From positions 62,001 to 126,000 of the forward strand of contig CAZJKE010000002.1 of NCBI GenBank assembly GCA_964546585.1: a DNA stretch of 64,000 bases. The letters run 5' to 3'. A model generated the notes under the pieces. That model worked only from the letters and a program-made list of their open reading frames with translations, was not told the origin of the DNA and made no database searches. Numbering within the stretch: the first letter of the stretch is position 1; every line of letters begins with the position of its first letter. A program made the position numbers and the translations under genes. Origin of the DNA: CAZJKE01 sp964546585 (GTDB lineage: Bacteria; Planctomycetota; Phycisphaerae; Phycisphaerales; SM1A02). Shown here in pieces: positions 17,456-25,938 of this stretch.

Positions 17456-18712
17456 ATGCTTGATATTCACCCATTCTGCGCTGTTCACCCATCGGCCGGG
17501 GATGCCCCTCGAGTGTCTTCCGTTCCCTATGACATCGTCAACAGGGAGGAAGCGGCGGCGCTAGCGGAGGGGAATGATGACAGTTTTCTGCATGTCATCC
17601 GCTCCGAAATCGATCTTCCCGGCATCGACGCCCATGCCGACGAGGTGTACGAAAGAGCGGCGGATGCCTATCAGCGCCTGCGGGATGCCGACGTGTTGTT
17701 CAAGGACGATGAGCCATCACTCTATGCCTACCGGCAGTGCATGGGGGAACATGTGCAGGTGGGCATTGTGGCGTGCTGCACGGTCGGCGACTACGAATCC
17801 GGCGTGATTCGCAGACATGAGAAGACGCGGAAGACCAAGGAAGACGACCGCACCCGGCATGTGCTTGAAACGGGGGCCAATACCGGACCAGTCTTTCTCG
17901 CTTATCGCGACCAGGATGCGGTGACACTGCTTGTGAACGACGCCATCAACCGCCGACCGATGTTTCACTTTGTGGCAGATGATGGCATCACCCATACGGG
18001 ATGGCGCATTGAGAATGATGCCCCGTTGCTGAAAGCGCTCCGAGGCATACCGGTGGCCTATGTCGCGGATGGGCACCACCGAACCGCAAGTGCGGTTCGG
18101 GCGGCGAAGGAGCGGGCCGCGGCGAACCCGAATCATGATGGCAGCGAGGAGTACAACCGTTTTCTCGCGGTGCTCTTCCCCGCGTCCCATCTGAAAATCC
18201 TTCCCTACAACCGCACTGTTGCGGATCTGCATGGCCACACGCCGCAGGAATTACTGTCGGCACTCGGTACCGCGGCCACACCAACATCGAATCCCACGCC
18301 AGCATCCTCGGGAGGGTGCTGCATGTATCTGGACGGTACGTGGTATGCAATCCAGTTCGATCCCGACGCGATCCCCCGCGACGACCCGGTTCGTTCGCTG
18401 GATGTGGATCTGCTGCAGTCTTTGGTACTTGAGCCGCTGTTGGGAGTCGGTGAAGCGAGAACGGATGTGCGAATCGCATTCGTCGGAGGCATTCGTGGGA
18501 CAGATGAACTGGAACGGCTGGTTGATGAGGGCGAAGCCGCCGTGGCGTTCTCGATGTATCCAACCTCCATCGAACAGTTGCTGTCCGTGGCCGATGCGGA
18601 CCTGATCATGCCGCCAAAATCCACCTGGTTTGAGCCAAAGCTCCGCAGCGGACTGTTTGTGCACGAAATCCAGGAGGTGTCCGGGACTGGTGTCGTCAGA
18701 AGCCGCGAATGA
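17456..18712 (+). CDS. DUF1015 family protein
   Basis: A cytoplasmic protein of 418 residues. Family features are the N-terminal PFCAVHPSAGDAPRVSSVPYD segment, IRRHEKTRKTKEDDR, and YVADGHHRTASA, a conserved His-rich motif of DUF1015. The family has no established reaction; its members are often encoded next to serine biosynthesis genes, as here. GAAGGGG lies upstream of the ATG at 17456, within a small inverted repeat (CGCCCC/GGGGCG, 17431-17451) that could mask it. The gene is divergent from gspG and its 3' end overlaps serC by 17 nt. Confidence 0.88.
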   Translation: MLDIHPFCAVHPSAGDAPRVSSVPYDIVNREEAAALAEGNDDSFLHVIRSEIDLPGIDAHADEVYERAADAYQRLRDADVLFKDDEPSLYAYRQCMGEHVQVGIVACCTVGDYESGVIRRHEKTRKTKEDDRTRHVLETGANTGPVFLAYRDQDAVTLLVNDAINRRPMFHFVADDGITHTGWRIENDAPLLKALRGIPVAYVADGHHRTASAVRAAKERAAANPNHDGSEEYNRFLAVLFPASHLKILPYNRTVADLHGHTPQELLSALGTAATPTSNPTPASSGGCCMYLDGTWYAIQFDPDAIPRDDPVRSLDVDLLQSLVLEPLLGVGEARTDVRIAFVGGIRGTDELERLVDEGEAAVAFSMYPTSIEQLLSVADADLIMPPKSTWFEPKLRSGLFVHEIQEVSGTGVVRSRE

Positions 18713-19778
18713 ACGAAGCGAGTCGCTCGCAGCCCGCCTCGGGGAAGGCGTTGTAGACCGACGCGCGAATGCCACCAACCGATCGATGGCCCTTCAGTCC
18801 GGACATGCCCGCGGCAGTTGCTTCTGCAACAAACCTCGCATCCGTCTCCGCATCACTGGTCTTGAAGGTGATGTTCATCTGCGACCTGCTGTCCTCTCTG
18901 GCTATCGTCGTGAACAGATCGGCCCGATCCGCAATGGCGTCATAGATGACCGCCGCCTTTCGCCGATTGCGGTCCGCAACGGTGGACAAGCCACCCTCAG
19001 TGAGAATCCACTTGAATACCTGCCCCATGAGGTAGATGCCAAAGGTCGGCGGCGTATTGAGCATCGACTCCTTCTCAACCTGCGCGGCGTAGGAGAGCAT
19101 CAGGGGAAGATCATCGGGGCACCGCTCGAGCAGATCACGCCGAAGGATCACAAGCACGACACCAGCCGGGCCGAGGTTCTTCTGGGCTCCCGCATAGATC
19201 ATTGCGTGGCGACCCCAGTCGATGGGCTTTGAAAACATGTCGGAACTCATATCCGCGATGACCGGACCGGTCCCCGTGGGTGTGTGATAGAACTGTGTCC
19301 CTTTGATGGTGTTGTTGGAACAGTAATGCAGATACGAAGCATCGGCGGTCAGCGACAACTCGTCCTCGGAGGGGCAATGGTCGTAGTCGCTCGCCGACCC
19401 ATCAAATGCAAGATGTACATTCCCGATCTTCCCCGCCTCCTTGATCGCCTTTGACGCCCATGTTCCAGTGTCGACATAGTCGGCAACGCCGCCAGACGGC
19501 AGAAAGTTCATGGGAACCATCGCGAATTGCATCGTGGCTCCACCCTGCAGAAAGAGGATCTCGAAGTCATCCGGAATGCCGCCGACCTCTCTGCAATCGG
19601 CGACTGCTTCGTTTATCACCCGGTCGAAAACCTTGCCGCGGTGACTGTGCTCGCAAATCCCGATGCCGCTGTCCTCGATGTTCCAGATCGCATCCCTTGC
19701 TTTCATCAAGACTGGTTCCGGCAGCGTGGCTGGGCCAGCCGAGAAGTTCAGGATGCGATCAGTTGTCGTGTGCGGCAT
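18696..19778 (-). CDS. serC: Phosphoserine aminotransferase SerC
   Basis: A PLP-dependent class V aminotransferase of 360 residues that converts 3-phosphohydroxypyruvate and glutamate to phosphoserine. The start NFSAGPATLP is the SerC signature, and the Schiff-base lysine is K200 (IYAGAQKNLGPAG). Length and motifs are normal for bacterial SerC. The ATG at 19778 follows GTAGGAGTA. serA lies 10 nt upstream on the same strand, so the first two steps of the phosphorylated serine pathway form an operon. No serB phosphatase is visible. Confidence 0.97.
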   Translation of the reverse strand: MPHTTTDRILNFSAGPATLPEPVLMKARDAIWNIEDSGIGICEHSHRGKVFDRVINEAVADCREVGGIPDDFEILFLQGGATMQFAMVPMNFLPSGGVADYVDTGTWASKAIKEAGKIGNVHLAFDGSASDYDHCPSEDELSLTADASYLHYCSNNTIKGTQFYHTPTGTGPVIADMSSDMFSKPIDWGRHAMIYAGAQKNLGPAGVVLVILRRDLLERCPDDLPLMLSYAAQVEKESMLNTPPTFGIYLMGQVFKWILTEGGLSTVADRNRRKAAVIYDAIADRADLFTTIAREDSRSQMNITFKTSDAETDARFVAEATAAGMSGLKGHRSVGGIRASVYNAFPEAGCERLASFIRGF

Positions 19779-19788
19779 GGTGGTACTC

Positions 19789-21018
19789 CTACTGCTCGCT
19801 CGCCGTGATGGCGGACACCGCCACCGACAGAACATTTGCGTTGTCGCGGATCTCATCAAGTTGTTCGCCCGTGGGTACATCATCGAGTTGGATCCTCGCA
19901 CAGGCAGCGGCGCCGCCTTCGTACATCACATTCTCCATCTCTTCGACATTGATGTCCGCGTGGCTGATCACATCGAACACATGCGCAAGCACACCGGGAA
20001 GATTGCGATGTCGCACCGCAAGCAAACTCGTCGCCATTGTTCTGGCAGCAATATTGACGCAATTGTGCACGACGCCGCTGGAGACATAGTCTTCGATGAT
20101 CCGCACTACTTCTGCAGCAATGGCATCCTGTGCCTGTTCCGTCGAAGCGCCAACATGGTGGGTGCCATACACGCACGCTTCATCCACGATGGGCGGATGA
20201 AACGCGGCATTGCCGGAGGCAGGTTCATTGCAATAGACATCCAGACCTGCCCGCAAGCCGCGGTCGCGCACAGCCGCTGCCAGCGCATTCTCATCGACGA
20301 TCTTTCCTCGACTCGTGTTGACCAGCGTCGCGCCATCCTTCATTCGCGTGAGAAACGACTTGTCCACCATGTTCTCGGTGTCGGTCGAGGCCGCAACATG
20401 AATCGAAACGACATCGGAAACCGCGGCAAGGTCGTGTGGCGTTTCGCAATACTGCACGCCCAGACGCGATGCCTCTTGAGGGGTGAGACTTCTGGACCAC
20501 GCGGCCACCGGCATGCCGAAAGCAGCTGCCCGGACCGCGACCTCCCTCCCAATGCCGCCCATGCCGAGAATCCCCAGCGTTCGGCCGTACAGGCCGCGAG
20601 CCGAGGCAAACTCCTTCTTTCGCCAGCGACCGCCACGAAGATCCGCGACCTGATCTGGAACCCGTCGATCACATGCCAGAATGAGCGCCCAGGCGAGTTC
20701 CGCCACAGCGATCGAGTTCCTTCCCGGACAGTTGGCGACAAACACGCCGCGGTCGGACGCCGCAGCCACATCGATCGTGTCATACCCCGCGCCGGCGCGG
20801 ATGACCAGGCTGAGCCGACTACCCGCATCGAGCATTGCCGCGTCCACTTTGGTCGATCGCACAACGAGAACATGCGGATCAATGTCGGCAATCTCTGCCC
20901 GCAGCGCCTCGCCGCTCAGCGATGGATCAAGCCGAACATCGCAGCCCAATTCCTCCAGCTTCTGCCGGCCCGAGGACTGAAACTTGTCGGCGAGAAGAAT
21001 GACCGTGCCGTCGCTCAT
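19789..21018 (-). CDS. serA: D-3-phosphoglycerate dehydrogenase-type enzyme SerA
   Basis: A protein of 409 residues of the D-2-hydroxyacid dehydrogenase family. The NAD-binding GILGMGGIG is at 149-157. The catalytic residues are R237 (NTSRGKI), E265 (CNEP) and H288 (GTHHVGAST). An ACT-like domain closes the C-terminus (about 330-409), as in serine-feedback-regulated SerA. It oxidises 3-phosphoglycerate to 3-phosphohydroxypyruvate, the first step to serine. It is followed directly by serC, and a 17-nt gap separates it from the phosphatase gene upstream, so it may be co-transcribed with the exopolysaccharide genes. Confidence 0.95.
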   Translation of the reverse strand: MSDGTVILLADKFQSSGRQKLEELGCDVRLDPSLSGEALRAEIADIDPHVLVVRSTKVDAAMLDAGSRLSLVIRAGAGYDTIDVAAASDRGVFVANCPGRNSIAVAELAWALILACDRRVPDQVADLRGGRWRKKEFASARGLYGRTLGILGMGGIGREVAVRAAAFGMPVAAWSRSLTPQEASRLGVQYCETPHDLAAVSDVVSIHVAASTDTENMVDKSFLTRMKDGATLVNTSRGKIVDENALAAAVRDRGLRAGLDVYCNEPASGNAAFHPPIVDEACVYGTHHVGASTEQAQDAIAAEVVRIIEDYVSSGVVHNCVNIAARTMATSLLAVRHRNLPGVLAHVFDVISHADINVEEMENVMYEGGAAACARIQLDDVPTGEQLDEIRDNANVLSVAVSAITASEQ

Positions 21019-21035
21019 TCACGCCATCGTACCAC

Positions 21036-21500
21036 TCATTTGATTCGTTCGATCAACCGTTCAGAGGCCCGTGCCACCAGAGTCACCACATGCTCGAAAC
21101 CATCCTCGCCCCCGTAGTAGGGGTCGGGAACCTCCCGCTCGGTGCCCATCTCGACGAATTCCAGAAACAGGTGGGTTCGATCGGCCGGGGCGCCCATGGC
21201 GAGCAATTCGCCGAGGTTGACGTCGTCCATGCACAGAATCAGGTCATGATGATCAAAGTCGTCACCACTGACCTGTCTCGCAGCGCCATCGATGGCCCAT
21301 CCAAGGTTTCGGCCAGCAGCCCGCATCCGGCGATCCGGCTTGTCTCCCACATGCCAACCACCGGTACCGGCAGAGTCGATGGCGAAGCGATCGCCCAGAC
21401 CCTCTCGCTCGACAATTGCGCGAAAGACACATTCCGCAGTCGGACTTCTGCAAATATTTCCCATGCAAACGAAGAGAATCGATGTGCGATCCGTGCTCAT
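21036..21500 (-). CDS. Low-molecular-weight protein tyrosine phosphatase (Wzb-like)
   Basis: A cytoplasmic phosphatase of 154 residues. The active-site loop CMGNICRS (C12, R18) is at the N-terminus, and the general-acid motif DPYYGG lies in the last third. In exopolysaccharide loci such enzymes (Wzb, Etp) dephosphorylate the tyrosine autokinase that controls chain length. The ATG overlaps the stop of the WecA-type transferase by 4 nt, and the Wzc-like gene lies three genes upstream in the same direction, supporting a Wzb role. Confidence 0.92.
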   Translation of the reverse strand: MSTDRTSILFVCMGNICRSPTAECVFRAIVEREGLGDRFAIDSAGTGGWHVGDKPDRRMRAAGRNLGWAIDGAARQVSGDDFDHHDLILCMDDVNLGELLAMGAPADRTHLFLEFVEMGTEREVPDPYYGGEDGFEHVVTLVARASERLIERIK

Positions 21501-22729
21501 GCTTCACCATGCCGCCGCGCGGATCGCACGGCAATGAAACCGACGCCGCCAAAGAGTACGGCCGCCACGAAGTAGATCAACCACGCGCCAACACCGCCGG
21601 TCAGGTGAAGTCTTGCGACGAAAATGCCCAACACAGCAAAGGCCGCCGAGAGCAGGTACAGCGACAGGACCGTTTTCTTCACAGTGCCGAGTTTGCGCTT
21701 CAGGATGTGATGAATGTGGTTGCTGTCCGGCTCCGACATGGGTTTCCCCGCGATCTTGCGGCGGATGATCGCAAGCGCTGTATCCATGATGGGAACCGCA
21801 AAAATGATCAACCCGGCCACGACATAATGTGTATGTCCTCGCTCGCCAAGCATGAGGATCATCACCACGCACAAGTACCCGAACAAGAGACTGCCCGTGT
21901 CCCCCAAAAAAATCGACGCCTGGTTGAAGTTGTATATGAGAAACCCGAGCGACGCCCCAAGAACCGCAAGCGGCAGCATGATTCGAACGCCGTCGAGCGT
22001 AACACCGTCGCCGCCCTGATCACCGAAGGCGTCTACCGGCATCGCCTCCCGCAGGCGATCCACCACATCGGGCGTCAATGACATCGCGAGCATCAACCCG
22101 AGAACCAGAAATGCGGCCGCGGTAATGGCAACGATGCCGGAGAGGAGTCCGTCCAGCCCGTCAATCAGGTTGGCGGCGTTGCACCCCCCGAGCACGAAGA
22201 TGGCGATGACCGCAGTACCAAGCCAGTAGACGACATCGAAGTTGAAATCCGTTCCTGGGATGGGAAAGACGATGTCCCGCGTGCCAAACACGCCGTTGCA
22301 GAACCCTGCCGCCACCTTTGTTCCGACATCCTCGATCGCCAACGCCGCCGCCGCCACGAGTTGACCGGCCGTCTTGAGCCATGGGTCCCAACCGAGCGCA
22401 TCGTCGGCAAAGCCCGTGAACGCAATCGCCAACATGCCAAGGATGATGGCCGTTGGCACAGGCTGGAATGCAAGCGGTGACTTGGAGATGAGCGCCGAGG
22501 AGGTGGCAATGCCCGCCAGAACGGCAACAAGCACCGCCACACCGCCGAGGTATGCAATGGGCTTTCGGTGAATCTTCCGTGACTCATCCGGATGGTCGAC
22601 CACGCCAGTTGCGTGGGCAACCTTCCTCGCAACTGGTGTGGCAATGACCGCAACGACAAAGGACACTGCCAGCACCGGCCAGTAGAGCCCGAGCAACTGC
22701 AGCCAGGTGAATTCGCCGACGGTCAGCAT
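21497..22729 (-). CDS. Undecaprenyl-phosphate sugar-1-phosphate transferase (WecA/MraY family)
   Basis: A polytopic membrane enzyme of 410 residues with about ten hydrophobic helices. Family motifs are GFADDALG (Mg-binding Asp pair), NAANLIDGLDGL, FLGDTGSLLFGY and HIHHILKRK. It transfers a sugar-1-phosphate, often GlcNAc-1-P, from a UDP-sugar to undecaprenyl phosphate to start exopolysaccharide or surface-glycan repeat units. The sequence does not fix which sugar. The ATG overlaps the epimerase stop by 7 nt and the phosphatase gene overlaps downstream by 4 nt. Confidence 0.93.
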   Translation of the reverse strand: MLTVGEFTWLQLLGLYWPVLAVSFVVAVIATPVARKVAHATGVVDHPDESRKIHRKPIAYLGGVAVLVAVLAGIATSSALISKSPLAFQPVPTAIILGMLAIAFTGFADDALGWDPWLKTAGQLVAAAALAIEDVGTKVAAGFCNGVFGTRDIVFPIPGTDFNFDVVYWLGTAVIAIFVLGGCNAANLIDGLDGLLSGIVAITAAAFLVLGLMLAMSLTPDVVDRLREAMPVDAFGDQGGDGVTLDGVRIMLPLAVLGASLGFLIYNFNQASIFLGDTGSLLFGYLCVVMILMLGERGHTHYVVAGLIIFAVPIMDTALAIIRRKIAGKPMSEPDSNHIHHILKRKLGTVKKTVLSLYLLSAAFAVLGIFVARLHLTGGVGAWLIYFVAAVLFGGVGFIAVRSARRHGEA

Positions 22730-23694
22730 TGGTTCCCCGCCGACATGCCTGCAGCAACCGAGCGAATCGTCGCCTCAAGCGGTGTTTCCGGTACGCACCC
22801 GAGCAATGCTCGACACTTGGAGAGATCGGGTCGGCGATCGCGAAGATCTTCGAACCCCTCGCCGTAGACCTCCGCAACGGCATGGTGTTCGATTGTTGAC
22901 CGGCTGCCGAGGACTGCAACAACAAGCCGAGCAAGATCGTTGATGGAAATCGGCCGATCACTTCCGACATTGACAACCTGACCACGGCATTCGTCGTTCG
23001 CCATCATCGACAACAGCATCGGGACGACATCGCCGACATCCGCGAAACAGCGGGTCTGTTCGCCGTCGCCGTGAACGACCAATGGTTCTCCCGCAAGGGC
23101 GGCGGCGACGAACCGGGGGACCACCATGCCCCAGCGTCCGCGTTGCCGCGGGCCGATCGTGTTGAACAGCCTGGCAATTCGCACCGGCACGCCCCGCTCG
23201 CGATGCCACGCAACCGCGAGGTGTTCGTCAACCGCCTTCGAGCAGCCATAGCACCAGCGGGAATGCGTGGTCGGACCGAAGACCAGGTCTGCATCTTCGC
23301 AATAGGGAAGTTCGTCCGACTTTCCGTAGACCTCGCTGGTTGATGTGATGAGAACAGACGCATCACTTGCCGCACCGAACTCGAGAATGCTCACGGTCTC
23401 CAAGATGTTTGTTTCAATGGTGCGAATCGGTTCGTCCACGACAAGCATCACACCCACCGTCGCGGCAAGGTGATGAATCTCGTCAAACGATGCGTCAAGC
23501 CCAGTGATTCCTTCGGTCACGGATGCTTCGATGAAGTGAATCTCATCCGCAACGGCGGAGAGGTTGGAAAGAAGGCCGGTCGAGAGATCATCCAGAACCG
23601 TAACAGCGGCGCCATCGCCCACGAGTCGCTCTACGAGGTGCGACCCGATGAACCCTGCACCACCGGTCACCAGAATGCGGCGGCGATCTTTCAT
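22723..23694 (-). CDS. NAD-dependent sugar epimerase/dehydratase (UDP-glucuronate decarboxylase-like)
   Basis: An extended short-chain dehydrogenase of 323 residues. The NAD-binding GGAGFIGSH is at the N-terminus. The catalytic Ser/Thr and YxxxK are present as STSEVYG and YGCSKAVDE. The segment RLFNTIGPRQRGRWGMVVPRF is closest to UDP-glucuronate decarboxylases (UXS) and related nucleotide-sugar epimerases. It would supply a modified nucleotide sugar for the polymer made by this locus; the exact product is uncertain. Confidence 0.88.
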   Translation of the reverse strand: MKDRRRILVTGGAGFIGSHLVERLVGDGAAVTVLDDLSTGLLSNLSAVADEIHFIEASVTEGITGLDASFDEIHHLAATVGVMLVVDEPIRTIETNILETVSILEFGAASDASVLITSTSEVYGKSDELPYCEDADLVFGPTTHSRWCYGCSKAVDEHLAVAWHRERGVPVRIARLFNTIGPRQRGRWGMVVPRFVAAALAGEPLVVHGDGEQTRCFADVGDVVPMLLSMMANDECRGQVVNVGSDRPISINDLARLVVAVLGSRSTIEHHAVAEVYGEGFEDLRDRRPDLSKCRALLGCVPETPLEATIRSVAAGMSAGNQC

Positions 23695-23724
23695 CGGTTC
23701 ACATCATCTCCGATCCTAGAAGGT

Positions 23725-25905
23725 TCACTCGTCCTGATCGGATTCGATGTATCTGGTCATGACGCGGTAATTCTTGCGGAGATACCCGCCGGCCGTGCCG
23801 TGCGTGCTGTTCAGCGTCACGCCCAGTACCTCGCCGCGGCTCTCGGACAGTTCTCTGAGTACCCGGGCGATCAAGCCGCGATCATCCCGGTCGGCTCTCG
23901 CCACGAGCGACACTGCATCAACCCTGTTGGCAAGGAGCATTGCATCACCGGCAACGATGGAAGGCGGCGCGTCGATCATGACCAGATCGTAGGCGTCGCG
24001 GAGTTGGGCGAAGATGCTGACCATCCGTTCGCTTCCCAGTCGATCGAAGATCCGATTCGCTGGCGTGCCCGCCGAAATGACATCGATGCCGCTGGCCGAG
24101 TGCTGTACGACTTCGCCGAGGCTGACGGTTCCGGCAAGAAGATCACCGACACCAGGAGCAGCGTCATCAAGATCGAAGACCGTGGCCAGTCGTGGGCGTC
24201 TGAAGTTACAGTCAACCACAACCACCGACCGCCCTGCCAGCGCAGCCGAGGCTGCGAAGTCGGACAGCACAGTGGTCGTGCCAGCCTCCGGCGCGGCGGA
24301 CAGAAGGAGGAGCGTTTGATGTCCTGAGGTGGACATGGACCGCGCAGCTGTCGCCCATGCTTGACGGCAGGACTCGGCAAATGCACCTTGCCCACTGTGG
24401 AGCACCGCCAGTTCGGCTTCCTCCAGTCCGGAGGGATCCTCCTCCACATCAGGCAAGACGCCGACAATGCGGGCACCGGGAATGATCATGACATCGCTTG
24501 CAGATCGAATCTTCTGGTCGGTCATTTCCCGCAGAAAAACGATGCCGACGAACGCACCGGCCAGCAGGGCAACTCCTGCTGGGACCATGAGTTCCAGTCG
24601 TGGGAACGACTTCTTGCGAGGCTCCAAGGCCGGTCCGGTCTGCCGTACGCGGCTTGCATCCGCCCGTAGTTGCATCATCCGAACGCTCGTCAAGAGCGTT
24701 GCGGTTTCATCCTGTTGCTGCTCCAGCTGGGTTCGCGTGGAGATCATGTGTTCGAACTGCGACTGATCTGCAGCAAGATCCCGCAGCATGCCGTCCTTGG
24801 ACTCGAGTTCAGTCTCCGTCTGTTCCAACACTCGCATCAACTGATCTCGTTGATCGGAGAGTTCCTTGAGTCTGGCGTTGAGGTTGCGGCGAGTGATCTG
24901 CTCGATCTTGGACTCGATCTGATCTTCCGTCGCCCGCACCGCGATTTCGGCATCCTTGACCTGTGGATGTGATGCTGCAAGTCGGTCCCGCAGGCCTCGC
25001 AACCGGGACTCCAGGGCTTCGAGTGTCTGCATCTGGCGATATACGACTGGGTCCCGCTCCGCCTCAAGCCGATCTTCCATCGTCGACTCCATGGTCCCTT
25101 CCAACTTGGCGGCCGTCTGCAGGTAACTTGTCTGGATCGTACTGAGCGAGGTACGCGTTGCAGTCAGACTCTCCGTAAGCCGCTGAATTTCAAACATGGT
25201 GGCCGAGAATCTGGTGTCGTCCAGCGTTGTGATGCCTCGCTGTCGAATGAAGTTCTGAATCTCGTCGTTCTGGTCCTGCAGTGCCAGCCGGATTCTCTGC
25301 CCCTCCTTTTCAAAGAGATCCTTGTTGTTGTTGAAGATCTCGTTATCGAGTTTCCTCACTCTGTTCAGATACGCAATGGCGATGGTGTTCAGCACGATGG
25401 GTACATCCGCGGCGCGGTGCGCTGACCATCTGATGCCGTAGAGATTCGTGCCGCGAATGATCGGCGTACGAATCTCCTCCTCAAGAACATCCACCGCGTC
25501 ATCCACCAGCAGCGTTCCAGTCATGGGGTCCGTGAACTGCTGTAGCCATTCGGTCTTCCGCATCGAGACATCCTCGACCGCCTCGGTCAGGATGCTCCGA
25601 TCCTTCAGAAGGTGCGTCTGTGTGGCGGCCACCCGCGCCACCATCTTGTCATCGGAGGTATCCACCGTTCCGACATCCGTTGCCTCGCCCAGTCCCGGGC
25701 GAACCTCGAAGAGCAACTCGGCTGTGTAGAGCGGATACATGCGAGAGAAGAGGAAGAAGGCGCCGACGCCGACCATGCCTCCGAGGATGCCCCAGATGGG
25801 GATGCCCTTCCAATGCCGTCGGAGCACCCGCATGGGATCGATTGCCCGCCCTTTGGGCATGGGGCGATTGGTGCGAGCCGGGAGCCGTGTCTGTGTTGCT
25901 GCCAT
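23725..25905 (-). CDS. Wzc-like chain-length determinant / BY-kinase-type protein with atypical Walker A
   Basis: A protein of 726 residues: a Wzz domain with two transmembrane helices (about 37-57 and 448-467), a long periplasmic coiled coil between them, and a cytoplasmic P-loop domain. The Walker A position reads SAAPEAGTTT (536-545), lacking the lysine of the usual GK[ST]. The Walker A' (VVVVDCNFRRP) and Walker B (DLVMIDAPP) segments are present. The C-terminus has only three tyrosines (GGYLRKNYRVMTRYIE), fewer than the usual cluster. In EPS systems such proteins control polymer length and export through tyrosine phosphorylation; whether this one is an active kinase is open. The start is the ATG at 25905, directly after a TTG. 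Confidence 0.92.
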   Translation of the reverse strand: MAATQTRLPARTNRPMPKGRAIDPMRVLRRHWKGIPIWGILGGMVGVGAFFLFSRMYPLYTAELLFEVRPGLGEATDVGTVDTSDDKMVARVAATQTHLLKDRSILTEAVEDVSMRKTEWLQQFTDPMTGTLLVDDAVDVLEEEIRTPIIRGTNLYGIRWSAHRAADVPIVLNTIAIAYLNRVRKLDNEIFNNNKDLFEKEGQRIRLALQDQNDEIQNFIRQRGITTLDDTRFSATMFEIQRLTESLTATRTSLSTIQTSYLQTAAKLEGTMESTMEDRLEAERDPVVYRQMQTLEALESRLRGLRDRLAASHPQVKDAEIAVRATEDQIESKIEQITRRNLNARLKELSDQRDQLMRVLEQTETELESKDGMLRDLAADQSQFEHMISTRTQLEQQQDETATLLTSVRMMQLRADASRVRQTGPALEPRKKSFPRLELMVPAGVALLAGAFVGIVFLREMTDQKIRSASDVMIIPGARIVGVLPDVEEDPSGLEEAELAVLHSGQGAFAESCRQAWATAARSMSTSGHQTLLLLSAAPEAGTTTVLSDFAASAALAGRSVVVVDCNFRRPRLATVFDLDDAAPGVGDLLAGTVSLGEVVQHSASGIDVISAGTPANRIFDRLGSERMVSIFAQLRDAYDLVMIDAPPSIVAGDAMLLANRVDAVSLVARADRDDRGLIARVLRELSESRGEVLGVTLNSTHGTAGGYLRKNYRVMTRYIESDQDE

Positions 25906-25938
25906 CAAAGTTCTCTCGCTACAGGCGTGTTGCCAGGA

